A stretch of 64,000 nucleotides of DNA, taken from Penelope pileata (Eukaryota; Chordata; Aves; Galliformes; Cracidae). The position numbers and the translations under genes were made by a program. A model generated the notes under the pieces. That model saw only the letters and a program-made list of their open reading frames with translations. It searched no databases and was not told the DNA's origin. Every line of letters starts with the position of its first letter. The first letter of the stretch is position 1. Of this stretch, positions 1-9,786 are shown piece by piece. The DNA lies in assembly GCA_013396635.1 (NCBI GenBank), contig WBMW01000226.1, positions 272,075-336,074 on the forward strand, written 5' to 3'.

Positions 1-12
1 GCGTGGCGCGGT

Positions 13-32
13 GGGGGGGGGGGGGGGGGGGG
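13..32. repeat. G20 homopolymer
   Basis: An uninterrupted run of twenty G follows the GC-rich leader gcgtggcgcggt, and the sequence then becomes very AT-rich. Long G runs are hard to sequence, so the true length is uncertain. The abrupt composition change at the left edge could mark a contig end or a sequencing artefact. Confidence 0.9.
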
Positions 33-1207
33 AGGTCAACCAAATGAAAAGTTTCCAGTAAAATAGCAATATTTCGTAATATAGCAATGTATTTGCTATT
101 TTATGTAAGTTATCGAATGTGATATGGTTAAAAATACTCTTAAAAGTCTAAAGTATTGCTGACAACTTCAAAAATTTCCAAAGAACTGTGCAAAAAATTT
201 TGTTTATAAATATTTAATGTATGAAAATTATTTGGAACTACAGGTGGCATTCTTTTTAGCGCAGATTCAAGACTGAATTAAAAACAGCCAGTTATCCTAC
301 TTCCTTTCAATTTACATTCAAAGCCTACACAAACATTTCATCCCTGTTCAGAGAAGTAAATGCCATAGTATAATCTCAAGTAAATGGTCAACACCTTTGC
401 AAAAATGAGTGGTGAAGTTTGAAGACATCTGATTATCCCCCTATGTCTCAGCTGTGGCTTCACAACATCCACTTTCCTCTTCTCCCTTTCTTTTCTTCAA
501 CTATCTTTTCCTACTTTAAATACCCAGGGGAATGGTGCTTTAAGTCTAACCATCTGTTAGAGTTAGCCCTTAAAAACAAATACAAATAAACATTAAAGCC
601 TTTCTGAAAAATGTGTCCATTGATTTCGAGAGCTAATTTTTTTAAAAAAGAACTGTAAGTGTAAAACACTATGTAAAAGAGTAAAAATCACTGAGTGATA
701 GTCTAAAAACATTAAATCCAGTTAAACATTCTAAGAATACATATATATAAATCTCTAGTCTTCAAAGTTAAAATTAAACACATTGTTAAGGTCTCTATGT
801 AAAGGGACATACAAATCTTCAAATCCTGTTTCCTGTAAAAACGTCCAAATGCTTAATACTTAATTACCTGAACTTTTGTCACTTTATTTTTAGTCTGACT
901 CAAGATCTCATTCTGCCCCTTCTATTACAATAAGAAAGACGTTGTCAGAAGTCTGTGGAAGTTAGTTATAAGGCTGTCAAGTCACTTCATTTTCTCTTAG
1001 AAAAATGAAATAGATCAATCTTCTTCGTATAAAATATATTTCCCGATCTGAACTATTCATGTCATTACATTCTTCTGAAAATCTTTGTTGCATCATGACG
1101 TATAGACATAAGTAGATACCGTATGTTAATAATTCTTTCTCAAAACTGCGTTCATGTATATTTTCATTTATGCCACTGTTTTACATTATTTTTGCTCTTA
1201 TATTTTC
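33..1207. other. AT-rich non-coding stretch
   Basis: I see no supported gene, RNA gene or interspersed repeat here. The sequence is AT-rich, has many stops in all frames and contains only short A and T runs. Confidence 0.6.
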
Positions 1208-1312
1208 ACAGACTCACAGAATTGCAGGGGTTGGAAGGGACATTGAGAGATCATTGAGTCCAACCCTCCTGCCAAAGCAGGTTCCCTAGAGCAGGTCACA
1301 CAGGTAGGCGCC
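1208..1312 (-). mobile_element. CR1 LINE, 3' end part of an interrupted copy
   Basis: The plus strand reads the reverse complement of the avian CR1 3' region: acagaattgcaggggttgg, then the gagatcattgagtccaaccc and gcaggttccctagagcaggt blocks. The match ends at about 1,310 in caggtaggcg, where a different element begins. The same CR1 copy resumes at 1,700 in the same orientation but about 300 bp further into the element, judged against the copy at 19,739. CR1 elements are non-LTR retrotransposons and are usually 5'-truncated, so keeping only the 3' part is normal. Confidence 0.88.
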
Positions 1313-1698
1313 TGTCCCGCTCCAATTATTGGAGTGAGGGGAGATTCTTTAACACACCCGGAGTGAGATTAAGACACAAACGAGGTCAAATGTTGTCCGA
1401 CCAGTTTAATAGAAATTCTAGTCAGTGAGGGAGATGGGGATGGGAAAGCAGGCGATAGTAAAAGATAGGAAGTAAGAGCGAGGGTTACATATAAAAAAGC
1501 AGGGACAGTCGCCACCATGGATCCCACGCTGTTATGTCGGTCCAGGAATATCTTCAGGCCCTTGTGGGAGCGAGGGAGCAAGAGCACAGGGGGAGCAGTA
1601 GCAGCAGCAGGCATCAAGCCGTCAGGTCTCAGGCAGCAGGCACCAGACAAAGCAGGAGCAGACATCAGGAGAAGCAGGACCAGGCTTCAGGCAGCAGG
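1313..1698 (-). mobile_element. Endogenous-retrovirus LTR-like insert inside CR1, one end missing
   Basis: The segment interrupts CR1 and does not resemble it. Read on the minus strand it looks like the 3' part of an LTR: a TATA-like tttTTATATG near 1,490-1,500, an ATTAAA polyadenylation-type signal at 1,405-1,410, a U5-like stretch, and a CA terminus at 1,313. The flanking CR1 bases ggcgcc (1,307-1,312) would be half of a target-site duplication, but the other half is absent. The right end runs into an N at 1,699, so the U3 start is not visible. No retroviral gene is present. I do not recognise the family. The LTR reading rests on layout and end bases, so an unrelated insert is possible. Confidence 0.5.
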
Positions 1699-1699
1699 N
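1699..1699. other. Single-N assembly seam
   Basis: One undetermined base lies exactly where LTR-like sequence changes back to CR1. The CR1 sequence expected between the two flanks is missing, so this looks like a joined contig boundary, not an ordinary ambiguous base. Confidence 0.75.
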
Positions 1700-2041
1700 T
1701 ATCACCTTTGTGGCCCTCCGCTGGACTCTTTCCAGGAGGTCCCTGTCCTTTTGTACTGGGGAGCCCAGAACTGGATACAGTACTCCAGCTGAGGCCTGAC
1801 CAGGGCAGAGTACAGGGGGAGGACCACCTCCCTCAACCGGCTGGCAATGCTCTTTTTAATGGACCCCAGGATCCCATTGGCCTTCTTGGCTGCCAGGGCA
1901 CACTGCTGGCTCATGGCCAACCTGTTGTCCACTAGGACACCCAGGTCCTTCTCCACAGAGCTCCCATCCAGCAGGTCGTCCCCCAACCTGTACTGATGGA
2001 TGAGGTTATTTCTCCCCAGGTGCAAGGCTCTACACTTGCTT
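1700..2041 (-). pseudogene. CR1 LINE ORF2 remnant (reverse transcriptase C-terminal part)
   Basis: The minus-strand frame 2,025-1,702 encodes 107 residues from the downstream part of CR1 ORF2. Recognisable blocks are KDLGVLVD, a LAMSQQCALAAKKANGILG stretch and LYSALVRPQLEYC. CR1 ORF2 encodes an endonuclease and reverse transcriptase, and this piece lies past the catalytic palm. It is open for about 100 codons, so the copy is fairly young. It ends at the probable 5' truncation point near 2,041 and runs into the N seam at 1,699. It cannot make a functional enzyme. Confidence 0.88.
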
Positions 2042-5000
2042 TAAAATGTATCTTACAACTTTTGTATCATCAGTTAAAATTACTTTTGACTTTCTGGTAT
2101 TATGTTTAGGGCATGTATAGTAAAGATGAAGCTAAAAATACACTTGTATGTCATACTTAAAGCTATTTTGAGATAATTGGAGATATGAGGATATTATCAG
2201 AGTGCGAGTAAATATTCACTAAGGAAAAAGATCGCAATTATCAATCATAAGTAATAGAAACTAAGGTTTGTCAATATACAGATAGCTGTCTTTCTGTCTA
2301 TCCGTCTTTAGGCATTTTTACATTGCACTGAATTATCAGTCAGTTATTAAGCCTATTTTGTTGTGCTTTGCTTTTATGTGTGTTGGCAGTCTGTTTCTTT
2401 TACAGCTTTTTAAACAGATGGTTTTAGATCAGTAAAGCTTAACAAGACACAAAGCAAATAGAAATAAAATCTTCACTAGCAATATTGCTTTTCATTGCCC
2501 AGTTGCTGCCAACTAAAATATATGGAACCTATCTCTCATTAAAAAGACAACAAAAAATGCAGTTTCACAGCTCGTAAGTGTATACTTATCATTTTACAAG
2601 ACTACAAATTCTGAGATACATTTTCTGGTCTGAGTAGTTATGGATTTCAGTCACAAACATTTACTGGGGAGATTAATAGGAAAGTGACTACTAGCAAGTT
2701 CTGCTGCCAAATTTGACTTCTACTATTTTGTGAATACCAATGGGAGTTTTAGCTCATGTGAACTGACAGGTCCTGATCTTGGTTTTAAAGATATTATAGC
2801 AGATTGCTGAGGACATATTATATATGCATTTTATGATATAGTAAGTATCAGTAATAATTGACAACTCTGTCTCTATTTCTTATAAGTAGGTTCTCAGCAC
2901 TAGAAAATAACCTTTCAAAAATGCTTTTGTTTTGTAAGGTTAGTTTCCTAATTAAATAATTTTGAATGATAATTGAAGTGCGAAAATATGCATTGTACAT
3001 TTCAGAATGGTTTGAGACATCACACTTCATCTTAGACAAAATCAAAACAACACTAAATATTTTTTCTAACTTCGGAGGCCCTGATGATAATAGTCCAGCA
3101 ACGTATTTGAAAATCTATATTTTCTTTAATTTGTCATTTTAATTATATAACAAAAAAAAATCAGAAGAAAAAATTTGAGAAACATATTAGACATCAGAGA
3201 AATATTTCATCAGAAATCCTTAAACACTAATAAAGTAAATAAATATATTCACCCAAGATTATATAAGAATATAAAGTCATATTGAGATAAAGGAGTGGAT
3301 CCTTCTTCTATATTTTAATAAAATTAATAAATAATAAAATAAAACAGGTTTTCTGTCTGTGTGACCTAAAATGAAAATTGTTTTATAAGTACAAACAACA
3401 TGCAGTTATTTTCAAACGTGAGACTGAAGGATGAACATATATATCTGTAGCAGAATTTATAACTAGATATTGTCAGAAGATTTCCTTTTGCCTGATGAAC
3501 TACTAAAGATTCTTCCTCCACATTCTACATTAAAAGTTTCCAAATTGTTCCTCAGATCACTTTGAAGATCACCTTGAAATTCTCGGGGACTTCATGAATT
3601 ATTTCCCAAGTTCTAAACATAGCTGCCAGTCAACAGTCACATACTAGCATTTGACACAGATATAACTCAAAAAGCTCTTGTCAATCCCAATGGAGTTACT
3701 CTGGATTTACACTAGAATTCCTGAGGTATATAAAAGTTTGCTTTTTGTCTTAAGTCTTAAAAAAGAAAGGAAGCAGAACTTTGAACACCAAAGGCTTAAT
3801 TTGAAGCCTCTAAATTCAGAATTGTTTGGGGACATCAGACCATCTAGTCACACTACTGCAAAGAGGGAAAACACAAAAATTCGGAGCCCCATTAGCTGAC
3901 ATACAGGAAAGCTATTCTTGTACTCTTCACATACCATGGCAATATTTGTCTGAGCAATGCAAGGGACCTTGAGAAGTAGGCCAGTTTCTAAGCACACAGA
4001 AAGTTAGTGAAGCTTTAACTAGCACAGCATTTCATTCAAGAAGTCAGCTTCAAGACTTCATTTAAAATTATCAGGGGCACATTATCTGGGAGCACAACAA
4101 GAAGCAATTATTGGTTTAATTAGCCTGCATTCACCAAGTTGTGCTCCTTCTCTTTGTTGGATTGCCAAGCAATTTTGTAAAATCATTAAGCAAGGGAACT
4201 ATAATTCCATAATGACCTAATCTGCAGCTCCATCCTATCACACTGGAATATTTTAAAGTTATTTATGACTGTCCTCAATAAAAGCTAAGTCCATTGGGCA
4301 AGGCACACTCTGGGTCTCCAAAATTCCAGATGGCTTCCCTTACTGAAAATTTTTGTCGTATTCAGTCAGCTATCATCTTTTACATCTAAGTGATAAGTTT
4401 TGCTCTTGAAATAAGGTTAGTATAAATAAATGTTGTAATGGAAAGACACAGAACACACTAAACAATATCTTTAATGCTTCAAAGTGTTAAAAAGTATAGA
4501 GAAATATATTTAACTTCTCTCATTTTCAACATAACCTTTTCTACATTTGACATGAAGAGGGATTCAGAATAATGCAAAACAAACTCAACACATTATATAG
4601 TTCTTTTCACTGAGAATAAAATTGAGTTAACAAAGTTACTTTTCTAGTTAATATTTCAGATTTGTGTAATAGCAGAGAAATAAGATTGAATTGATAGCAT
4701 TTTAAGTTTTCTTTTTTCTTTTTTAATGCTTTCATCATACTGAATTTATGCTCTTTCACTGTATCTGTAACACATGAGAGTAGAAAGAAGGACAGTTTCA
4801 TAAACATACAATGTATCTCCCCAACTTTTAGATAGTAATTTAGTATAGTATCATTGTCTTAAAAATCCCAAAGCTTCATTAAAAAACATCCAGGAAGACT
4901 GCATATGAAACACTTAGAATAAATTTAAAAGTTGGAAAAACTAGCTGATGATAACTACCTTTGAAGTTACCATTTGCCTAACTAAATTATTTCACTAGGT

Positions 5001-5207
5001 TAAAAAAAAAAAAATCTTGGTAGAAAGTTGCTATTTCTTAATAAGTTTTGCTAAATAGAAAGACAGAAAAGCTAATTAGAACAAACCAGGAATAAAAAGC
5101 ATGTTTCACATATTTTGTTATGAAGATAAAGTAGAAGCTCTGCACAGTACGAAGACTTGGGATTAGCTACCAAACAGTGAAATTGCAGTGACATTTTTCA
5201 TTTTAAA
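2042..5207. other. AT-rich non-coding stretch
   Basis: There is no supported gene. Frames such as 3,678-3,899 (+) and 4,607-4,807 (-) are short, lack recognisable domains and are expected by chance. The part near 4,080-4,200 contains an inverted repeat around ATTA-type motifs and is described separately. Confidence 0.55.
4089..4147. repeat. 10-bp perfect inverted repeat around ATTA motifs
   Basis: GGAGCACAAC at 4,089-4,098 is the exact reverse complement of GTTGTGCTCC at 4,138-4,147. The 39-bp spacer holds CAATTATTGG and TTTAATTAGC. These resemble homeodomain-type binding sequences, but a functional role is only inference. Confidence 0.6.
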
Positions 5208-5432
5208 AGAATCACAGAATCGGAGGAGTGGGAAGTGACCTCTGGAGATCATCGAGTCCAACTCCTCTGCTAAAGCAGATTCCCTACAGTAGGTTGCAGA
5301 GGAAAGCGTCCATGCAGGTTTTGAATATCTCCAGAGAAGGAAACTCCACAACCTTGCTGGGCAGCTTGTTCCAGTGCTCTGAACTTTACTAAATGCTCAA
5401 AACTGTACTACGGGTGTGGCCTTATCAAAATA
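5208..5432 (-). mobile_element. CR1 LINE 3' fragment with internal deletion
   Basis: The plus strand carries the reverse complement of the CR1 3' end from agaatcacagaatcgg onward, through the tccaactcctctgctaaagc and tttgaatatctccagagaag blocks to ccagtgctctg near 5,382. A short stretch then leads to gtactacgggtgtggcc near 5,406-5,422, which belongs several hundred bases further into CR1. The copy therefore lost an internal block after or during insertion. No coding potential remains. Confidence 0.8.
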
Positions 5433-8400
5433 TGTTAAATACAGGAAAAAAAATCTATGCCAATATAAAAAGTATTTAAAAGATAATATAAAACAGTTAA
5501 ATTTCTGAATGAGAAAAGCAGCATTAAAATAAAGCAGATACCATCTAACAATTTTGCATTACATAAACCAAGCAAACATTATTTTTAAATTAAGAAATGG
5601 ACTAACTTGATCAGAATGTGTCGCTTTATTACTAGTCTCAGCACATTGACCTGGAACAGATACATGATTATTAACTATGTCACCTAATCCCGGTACAGTG
5701 GGAGTGTAAGTAATTTGTTTCCAAATATCCAAAGCCACTAACTCCTAAAAAGAAAGAAAGAAACAAACAAACAATAACAAAACCAACCAACCAACCAACC
5801 AGACAAAAATGAAAGGAAAAGCATATGAATATGTCTATATAGAATTATTTAAACATAGAAAGTCTGATTTTAGTTCATTAGGTAACATTATCAGAGCAGA
5901 TAATGTCTTCATAAATGTGCTTAATGGATTAAGTAACACCTACTTTATCTTTTAGGATTTACCTACAGAAGTTCAGCGTATAAAAATGCATCAGCTTTTG
6001 TTTACACTCTACACTGGAAATGTGTTCCTTAATATTCTAACATTGTTCTTTCTTAGCCTTGGAAAATAAATGAAAAACATTTCGTTTAGTCTCATATAAT
6101 AATTTACATTTAAAATTGATGCACGTTGCTGTATGACGAAATCAAGGGAAACTGTAGTTTATAATATTACCAATAAAACAAAACAAAACAAAAAATCACA
6201 AATCACAAATTTCTACATTCTTGGAGGAATATAAGAGAAATGACACTCTTAGTAGTGAAATGTAAAATAAGAATTCTGGTCAGAATTAAATTTTTAAATT
6301 GCTTACCTAAAACAGACATGAATAACAGAAAACACAACTATGCAAGTAATTGCATACAGCTTTACAGTTTTGCTCTGCAGAATTTTAAGTAGGTTTAAAC
6401 ACTTAAAAGAAACTCTTTCTTGTTTTCAGAAACTGTAATGCAGTGAAAGTACAAGACAGAATCGGAAGCAAGAGGAACTCTGGACACAAAGAAGTGGGGA
6501 AATGACAGAACCATATGAGAACAGTGTACATCTGTAGATTAACTGTGCTCTTTTAATGCTATAACATGAGTAAGAAATCAGTTCTTCAGAGGTAATGACA
6601 TTTTACATTTTGAACAGCTTTTACATGGATCCTGTTATTAATGACTTTACCATTGGTATGTATTTTACAGATATAAAATTTGATGAAAACATCATTTGTA
6701 AGTCATTTTACAGAGTGTGTGCTTGTTTGTTTTTTTTTTCCCCCATCTGGATTTTCTGAGGACTGGGTAATAACTGAATTTTTAGGTTGCAGTCATTCCT
6801 TGAAGCTCTTGCTATAGGGAACCTATAGGAAGTTATACAGTTTTGAAATTTTCAGTTCCTGTCAAATTTGAAAGTAATTAGAGAGCTAAGATGACACAGA
6901 GGACATGGATGTAACAATCATATAGCTCTGTTTGTCTTAGGAAGCTCTATTAAGAGGAAAATCTGTTTTGTTTGGTGCAGGAATAGAAGTTAGGATAATT
7001 GTCATAGAATCCAGAAGAAAGACTACAGTAAAAGAACTTTGCAACTTAGAGTATTTATACATAAAAGTAAATAAATAGAATCAAAAATGGATATAGACTG
7101 TTGGATTGGTGTAAAGAAATCAAAAAAGTAGAAAATGTTTAAAAATACACAAACTTTTCTTTATAAGAACACTGATCATTACTGGTTATCCATAGGAAAT
7201 TATTTTCTAATGCTGAATAACAATGAGCAAGAAGCGTTACATTTGAGAGGTAACTTGTATATGTGCAGGAATACTACTTGCTTTGCTTCCTTCAGACCTA
7301 ATCCTGTCAACTCTGCAGCACATTTTACCACAAACTGTAAACACATCTGTGACTCATAGCAGAACCATGTTTCTCAAATTTGATTTCTACATCTAACTTT
7401 GAAATAAATGGAATTCATCAAAGAATGACATTAAGTAGTATCTTTTTAATATGATAACGTCATGGTTATGTTGGAACTGTTTTAACTGTCTAACCAGTGC
7501 ACCAATCCAGGCTGTACAGTATGATCTAAAGAAATCAATTGAAGTGGCATGTCATAATAATGCATCCACTAGCCCTTAGTTTTCAATTATTTAAATACAA
7601 TAAAGACAATTCATAATGTTAAAATCAGTAGCCTTTTTTTTATTTGTTTTTTTAAAGAAAATATTTGTGACGGAGTAAAAGAACTGCTTTTATTATTTAA
7701 ATTGACTGCTTGCACAGATGACTTTCAGACGAAGTGTACTAAGAAGCATATTATTTCCATACATGGCAATTTACATGTGAAATTTCCATTAGCGGTAATG
7801 ACAGTGGCACATATAAATCTCCATTTCCCTCTAGTATTAATTGCAGTCATCTACGTAAGCACTTGGATTTTCAATGACATTGTATCCATAGCTCTATGAA
7901 GTCAGAAAGGGTCACAGCCTGGAGAGGCTAAACATTAAGTGCTTTCATTACTAATGGCAGATAATAACTAAAATCTTCATCTTCACCTTTGTTGAAATAT
8001 AGCATCACATAAATCGTATTCTAGGAAAAAAATACTAATGAAATATGTTTGCTTAATTTGCCAGACTGTTAAAACAGTTGTCAGAACTAGTTGTCAGAAT
8101 TTGAAATTAAGCTGATTATTTTTTTTTAAGCGCACTATGCTAATACTTTCAAAGTCACTAATTTACCATTTATTTGAATAGGTGTATGTGAAATCTACTT
8201 TATACTTCCCTAAATCTTCAAGAGGAAGCATTAGATTTCTTGTAAAAGGGGACTTTAGGAACTTTCAGGAAAGCTGTTGAGAATATAATATAAGTGAACC
8301 AATAGGCTAATTAGAGAGCAGCTTCTGGGATTTTTGATAAAGTTCAAATAGACTTCATATTAGATGTCAGGATATTAAGCAGAAACAGCTCCAAGTATAT

Positions 8401-8809
8401 TTCAGTTCAGCAAATGCATTATTTAAACCAAATTAAACCTCAGATATTTCTCTTAATGAAGTTATCAGAACCTTGGAGTTCTCAAATTACCTGTTATGAA
8501 AAATCACTAAGGTATATTTTAAACAAAATAAATCCAAATTGCACTTGATGTCATTATGTAAAAATTATGTGATATCTGATTTTTGCTCATCTCCAGCATT
8601 TACAAGGAAATGCTCTTTCATTAACTTAATCTTCAGCTATATGACAAAAAAAAACACAGCCTGAGCGCAGCATGAACTGTACCAAAATGTTACTATGCTT
8701 GTATTCAGTATCCAACAGAATCTGTCCAGTCATAAGGCTTCATCTTACTCAAATCTTTAGCAATTAACAGTGGACATTCTTCCAGTGCAAATACAAGAAT
8801 GAAATATTA
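5433..8809. other. AT-rich non-coding stretch
   Basis: No gene is supported. It contains a compound microsatellite at 5,751-5,803 and an AAAAC-type run near 6,177-6,192. Frames at 7,135-7,359 and 7,702-7,899 have no recognisable features. Confidence 0.55.
5751..5803. repeat. Compound (GAAA)n/(CAAA)n/(CCAA)n microsatellite
   Basis: Tetranucleotide units change from AAAG through AAAC to CCAA along the tract, with one interruption (aataacaaaa). Confidence 0.85.
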
Positions 8810-9337
8810 GGTCACCTTGAAAGTAATGCCTCCTATGTATTTCCATGGAAACTATAACAGATACAAAAAGCACAATAGCACTAGTTAATAGAGCACATTA
8901 TCAGCTATAAAACACTATTTTTCAACACAGGCACCACCATTACCTATACATTTTTGCCAGTGATGAACAAGAACCTTCATGCCACACTTGTAAATATTTG
9001 CACCAGTGAAGACAACCCACTGTCACCAATGCTGAAACACACCACCCGCTGCCTCACTGTGCTCACATCCACTGTTTGGTCTCCAGAAATGTTCAGCAAG
9101 TATCAATGAATGTCCATGAGTGACATTTTTTGCATGGAGGAATTCAATTGCACATCCTTGTTTTATATACACTTTCATGTCAGACTGCCCCTCTGCTACC
9201 ATCTGTCACACAGCAACAAAAGGCTATGGAATAGTGGTGGGAAGGTTCAATCTCTACTGTTGTGCCACCAACATCTGCCTCTGATGTCATGGGCCAACAA
9301 AATAAAATACAAGGCATTACTTTCAGAGCAGCCTTCA
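8810..9337 (-). mobile_element. Mariner-type DNA transposon, internally deleted copy 1
   Basis: The ends are inverted: gtcaccttgaaagtaatgcc on the left and aaggcattactttcagagca on the right. The left end is preceded by TA (8,808-8,809) and the right end followed by TA (9,338-9,339), as expected for mariner target duplication. The inside aligns throughout with the second copy at 27,384-27,957, with the transposase read from the minus strand. The catalytic middle of the transposase is missing, so the copy is non-autonomous. It resembles the mariner family known from galliform genomes (often called Galluhop or Mariner1_GG); that name is from general knowledge and not verified here. The 102-residue plus-strand frame at 9,110-9,418 is antisense noise. 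Confidence 0.8.
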
Positions 9338-9457
9338 TATAAATTAGTTTTACTCAGAAAATACCCAGAAGAAAAAGAACATCTATTCAGAGCATTGTGC
9401 AAATCTATACTACAATAAACTAGTTTACTTCTGAAGTGTTTGCAAAAATTTTTAGAA

Positions 9458-9786
9458 CCTGAAGGCCTGTAGCATCTCCTGTATGAGGAAAGGCTTAAAG
9501 ATCTGGATCTGTTCAGTCTGGAGAAGAGAAGAATGAGAGGGGATCTTATAAATGTTTATAAGTATCTAAAGTGTGGGAGGCAATCTGACACAGTCAGACT
9601 TTTCAGTGTGTAGTGACAGGACAAGGGACAATGTCCAAAAACTGGAACATAAGAAGATCCACACAAACATCTGCAAGAACTTCTTCATGGTGAGGATGAC
9701 AGAGCATTGGAACAGGTTGCCCAGAGAGCTTGTGGAGTGTCCTTCTCTGGAAATATGCAATTCTGATTTTGAGAAACTTCAATGAG
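9458..9786 (+). pseudogene. CR1 LINE ORF2 C-terminal remnant
   Basis: The plus strand reads CR1 in sense from the block equivalent to GLEHLS..ERL (tagcatctcctgtatgagga) through ttcagtctggagaagagaag and ggggatcttataaatg. The frame at 9,573-9,785 encodes 70 residues including EHKKIHTNICKNFF, TEHWNRLPRELVE and PSLEI, the conserved end of ORF2. It stops before the CR1 3' untranslated region, so the tail is missing. At least one frameshift separates the two parts. Confidence 0.85.

Noticed and set aside
1517..1935. Plus-strand frames of 91 and 133 codons through the first CR1
   Set aside because: They are antisense to CR1 and cross the N seam, so the frames are not real units.
9110..9418. 102-codon plus-strand frame
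   Set aside because: It lies antisense inside mariner copy 1 and runs past its end; it is a by-product of the transposon.
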